A stretch of DNA of 5,992 bases. Origin: an uncultured Sutterellaceae bacterium. GTDB lineage: Bacteria > Pseudomonadota > Gammaproteobacteria > Burkholderiales > Burkholderiaceae_F. The stretch is taken from assembly GCA_947253615.1 (NCBI GenBank), contig CAMYAA010000073.1, positions 1 through 5,992 on the forward strand, written 5' to 3'. Below are positions 5,058 to 5,992 of the stretch, one piece after another (position 1 is the first letter of the stretch; each line of letters starts with the position of its first letter). Under the pieces are notes generated by a model. It searched no databases, was not told the DNA's origin, and was given only the letters and a program-made list of their open reading frames with translations. Position numbers and translations under genes: made by a program.

Positions 5058-5942
5058 TTATTGATTGACGACCGGGGCCACTTCGACGCTATGGGGCTCG
5101 TACGGTAAAGGCGTGAGCACATGGATATCCACGAGCGTGACGCCTTTGGGTTTCACCACATTCTTTTGGGCGTAACCGTAGTCCGAGGGTTCAATCACGC
5201 GTTCAGCGATGGTTTCGCCCGAGGCATCTTTAAAGCGCACACTGAGAATGGGTAAGCGTTGAGGACGATCGGACGTGTTCGTGAGCGTGACCGCGATTGT
5301 CGGTTCGTAGACCGTGTTTTGGCCCTCGGGTTGGGCTTTAGCCCCCACGTCGTTTAACGTGGCGACGGCATCAAAGACGGCATTGTCTTGCCAGACAAAG
5401 CCCGGACAGGGCACTTGGCGACAGACTTTAGCGTAAACGGGTTCGAGCGCCGGGGCGGCTTCGATGACTTTCTGATTAAGGACGAGTAACGCTAAGAGGG
5501 CCAAGGCCAAGAGGGCGAGTACGAAGAGAAAACGCCAGAAAGGATGGGCGCCGGATTGAGGCGCTTCCTCGGGGGCGCGTTCACTTTCAAAGCTTTGCAC
5601 GTCAGCCTGAAGCGTTTTCATCAACGCTTCCCCTTTGGCTTCGGGGGTTTTCGCGGGCTCAGCGGGACTCGATTCGATCCCGAGCGAGGGTTCCTGACGC
5701 GCTTCTCCAATTTTCACGGGCGGCGTCGTGGCATCCCCTTCGCTACGTAAGCTCAAGGTGGGGCCACTTGGCTGCGGCGTGACGAGCGTTGACGCGCGAA
5801 GGCGTGTGGCCTCGGGGCGTTCGAGGGCGGATAGCTTCACATAATCGCTCTCGGAGAGTTCGACCCCGTGCGTTTGTTCAAAGCTAAAAACACTTTGACA
5901 CGCACTGCAACGAAATTGTGAGGTTTTCGAGGCTTCTTGGGG
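5058..5942 (-). CDS. Zinc-ribbon/DUF3426 membrane protein, N-terminus truncated
   Basis: The 294 native residues form the C-terminal bulk of a protein of the zinc-ribbon plus DUF3426 type common in betaproteobacteria. What remains of the N-terminal zinc ribbon is its second knuckle, RCSACQSVF (C12 and C15, counted from the first native residue). The first Cys pair lies off the contig. A Pro/Glu-rich, probably disordered linker (about 40-130) follows. One membrane segment (about 135-157, FWRFLFVLALLALALLALL) comes next, then the DUF3426 domain (about 160-290), presumably periplasmic. It includes a C-x4-C pair (C174, C179 in VCRQVPCPG) typical of the family. The function is unknown; the layout suggests a cytoplasmic zinc finger tethered to an envelope domain. 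The open frame appears to begin with Met at 5960, but that Met and the next residues (MCIRDR) are translated adapter. The stop is TAA at 5060-5058. Confidence 0.88.
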   Translation of the reverse strand, partial: PQEASKTSQFRCSACQSVFSFEQTHGVELSESDYVKLSALERPEATRLRASTLVTPQPSGPTLSLRSEGDATTPPVKIGEARQEPSLGIESSPAEPAKTPEAKGEALMKTLQADVQSFESERAPEEAPQSGAHPFWRFLFVLALLALALLALLVLNQKVIEAAPALEPVYAKVCRQVPCPGFVWQDNAVFDAVATLNDVGAKAQPEGQNTVYEPTIAVTLTNTSDRPQRLPILSVRFKDASGETIAERVIEPSDYGYAQKNVVKPKGVTLVDIHVLTPLPYEPHSVEVAPVVNQ

Positions 5943-5943
5943 C

Positions 5944-5992
5944 CTGTCTCTTATACACATCTGACGCTGCCGACGATATGCAGTGTGTAGAT
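5944..5992 (-). other. Synthetic Nextera i5-side sequencing adapter (not genomic)
   Basis: Bases 5944-5962 are the reverse complement of the 19-base Tn5 mosaic end. Bases 5963-5976, GACGCTGCCGACGA, are the complement of the Nextera i5-side segment. Bases 5977-5984, TATGCAGT, occupy the i5 index position and are the complement of ACTGCATA, which from memory is index S506. Bases 5985-5992, GTGTAGAT, begin the P5 flow-cell sequence. All of this is library construct; native DNA stops at about 5943. Confidence 0.98.

Noticed and set aside
44..5943. CRISPR array, phage, toxin-antitoxin, restriction or other defence modules
   Set aside because: No regularly spaced repeats, integrase, transposase, nuclease or paired small-gene signature is present. 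Every sizeable gene has a housekeeping or known conserved family assignment.
25..5962. Inverted 19-base repeats at both ends, resembling the terminal repeats of a composite transposon spanning the window
   Set aside because: They are the hyperactive Tn5 mosaic ends of Nextera adapters, flanked by index and flow-cell sequences. The interior is housekeeping genes with no transposase.

Overview
The window is one assembled contig whose two outer ends are synthetic Illumina Nextera (Tn5) adapter. Bases 1-43 are the i7-side adapter with its index, and 5944-5992 are the i5-side adapter with its index. Native DNA runs from about 44 to 5943. Gene content points to a proteobacterium, most probably a betaproteobacterium (Burkholderiales-like). 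The reasons are a divergent ffh / YpjD-type cytochrome-assembly pair, a PP0621-type mini zinc-ribbon protein next to ampD, a two-repeat YggT of 192 residues, and a zinc-ribbon/DUF3426 protein. The genus cannot be read from this sequence alone. The standard genetic code fits; stops are TAA and TGA, and GTG starts occur in ruvC and ampD.

Left block, minus strand, read right to left: ffh (SRP GTPase, complete), a rho-independent terminator, ruvC (Holliday-junction resolvase, complete), and ruvA (first 46 codons, cut by the contig edge). The central 351-base gap, 2265-2615, separates this block from a plus-strand block. It holds the putative ffh promoter and leader hairpin, and an AT-rich stretch that may carry the rightward promoter.

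Plus-strand block: a CcsA/YpjD-like membrane protein, a 94-residue membrane-anchored zinc-ribbon protein and ampD, separated by only 15-16 bases and so probably one operon. yggT follows after 39 bases, with its own consensus -10 box. The block ends at a strong, probably bidirectional terminator. It is shared with the convergent last gene, a zinc-ribbon/DUF3426 membrane protein on the minus strand whose true start lies beyond the contig. Its apparent start (MCIRDR) is translated adapter.

Functionally this is housekeeping DNA: membrane-protein targeting, recombination repair, envelope and peptidoglycan recycling. I found no mobile element, CRISPR array, defence system, tRNA or rRNA, and nothing that supports a previously undescribed system. 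The points most worth checking are the adapter-derived ends, the terminator wedged in front of ruvC, and the small uncharacterised zinc-ribbon protein.
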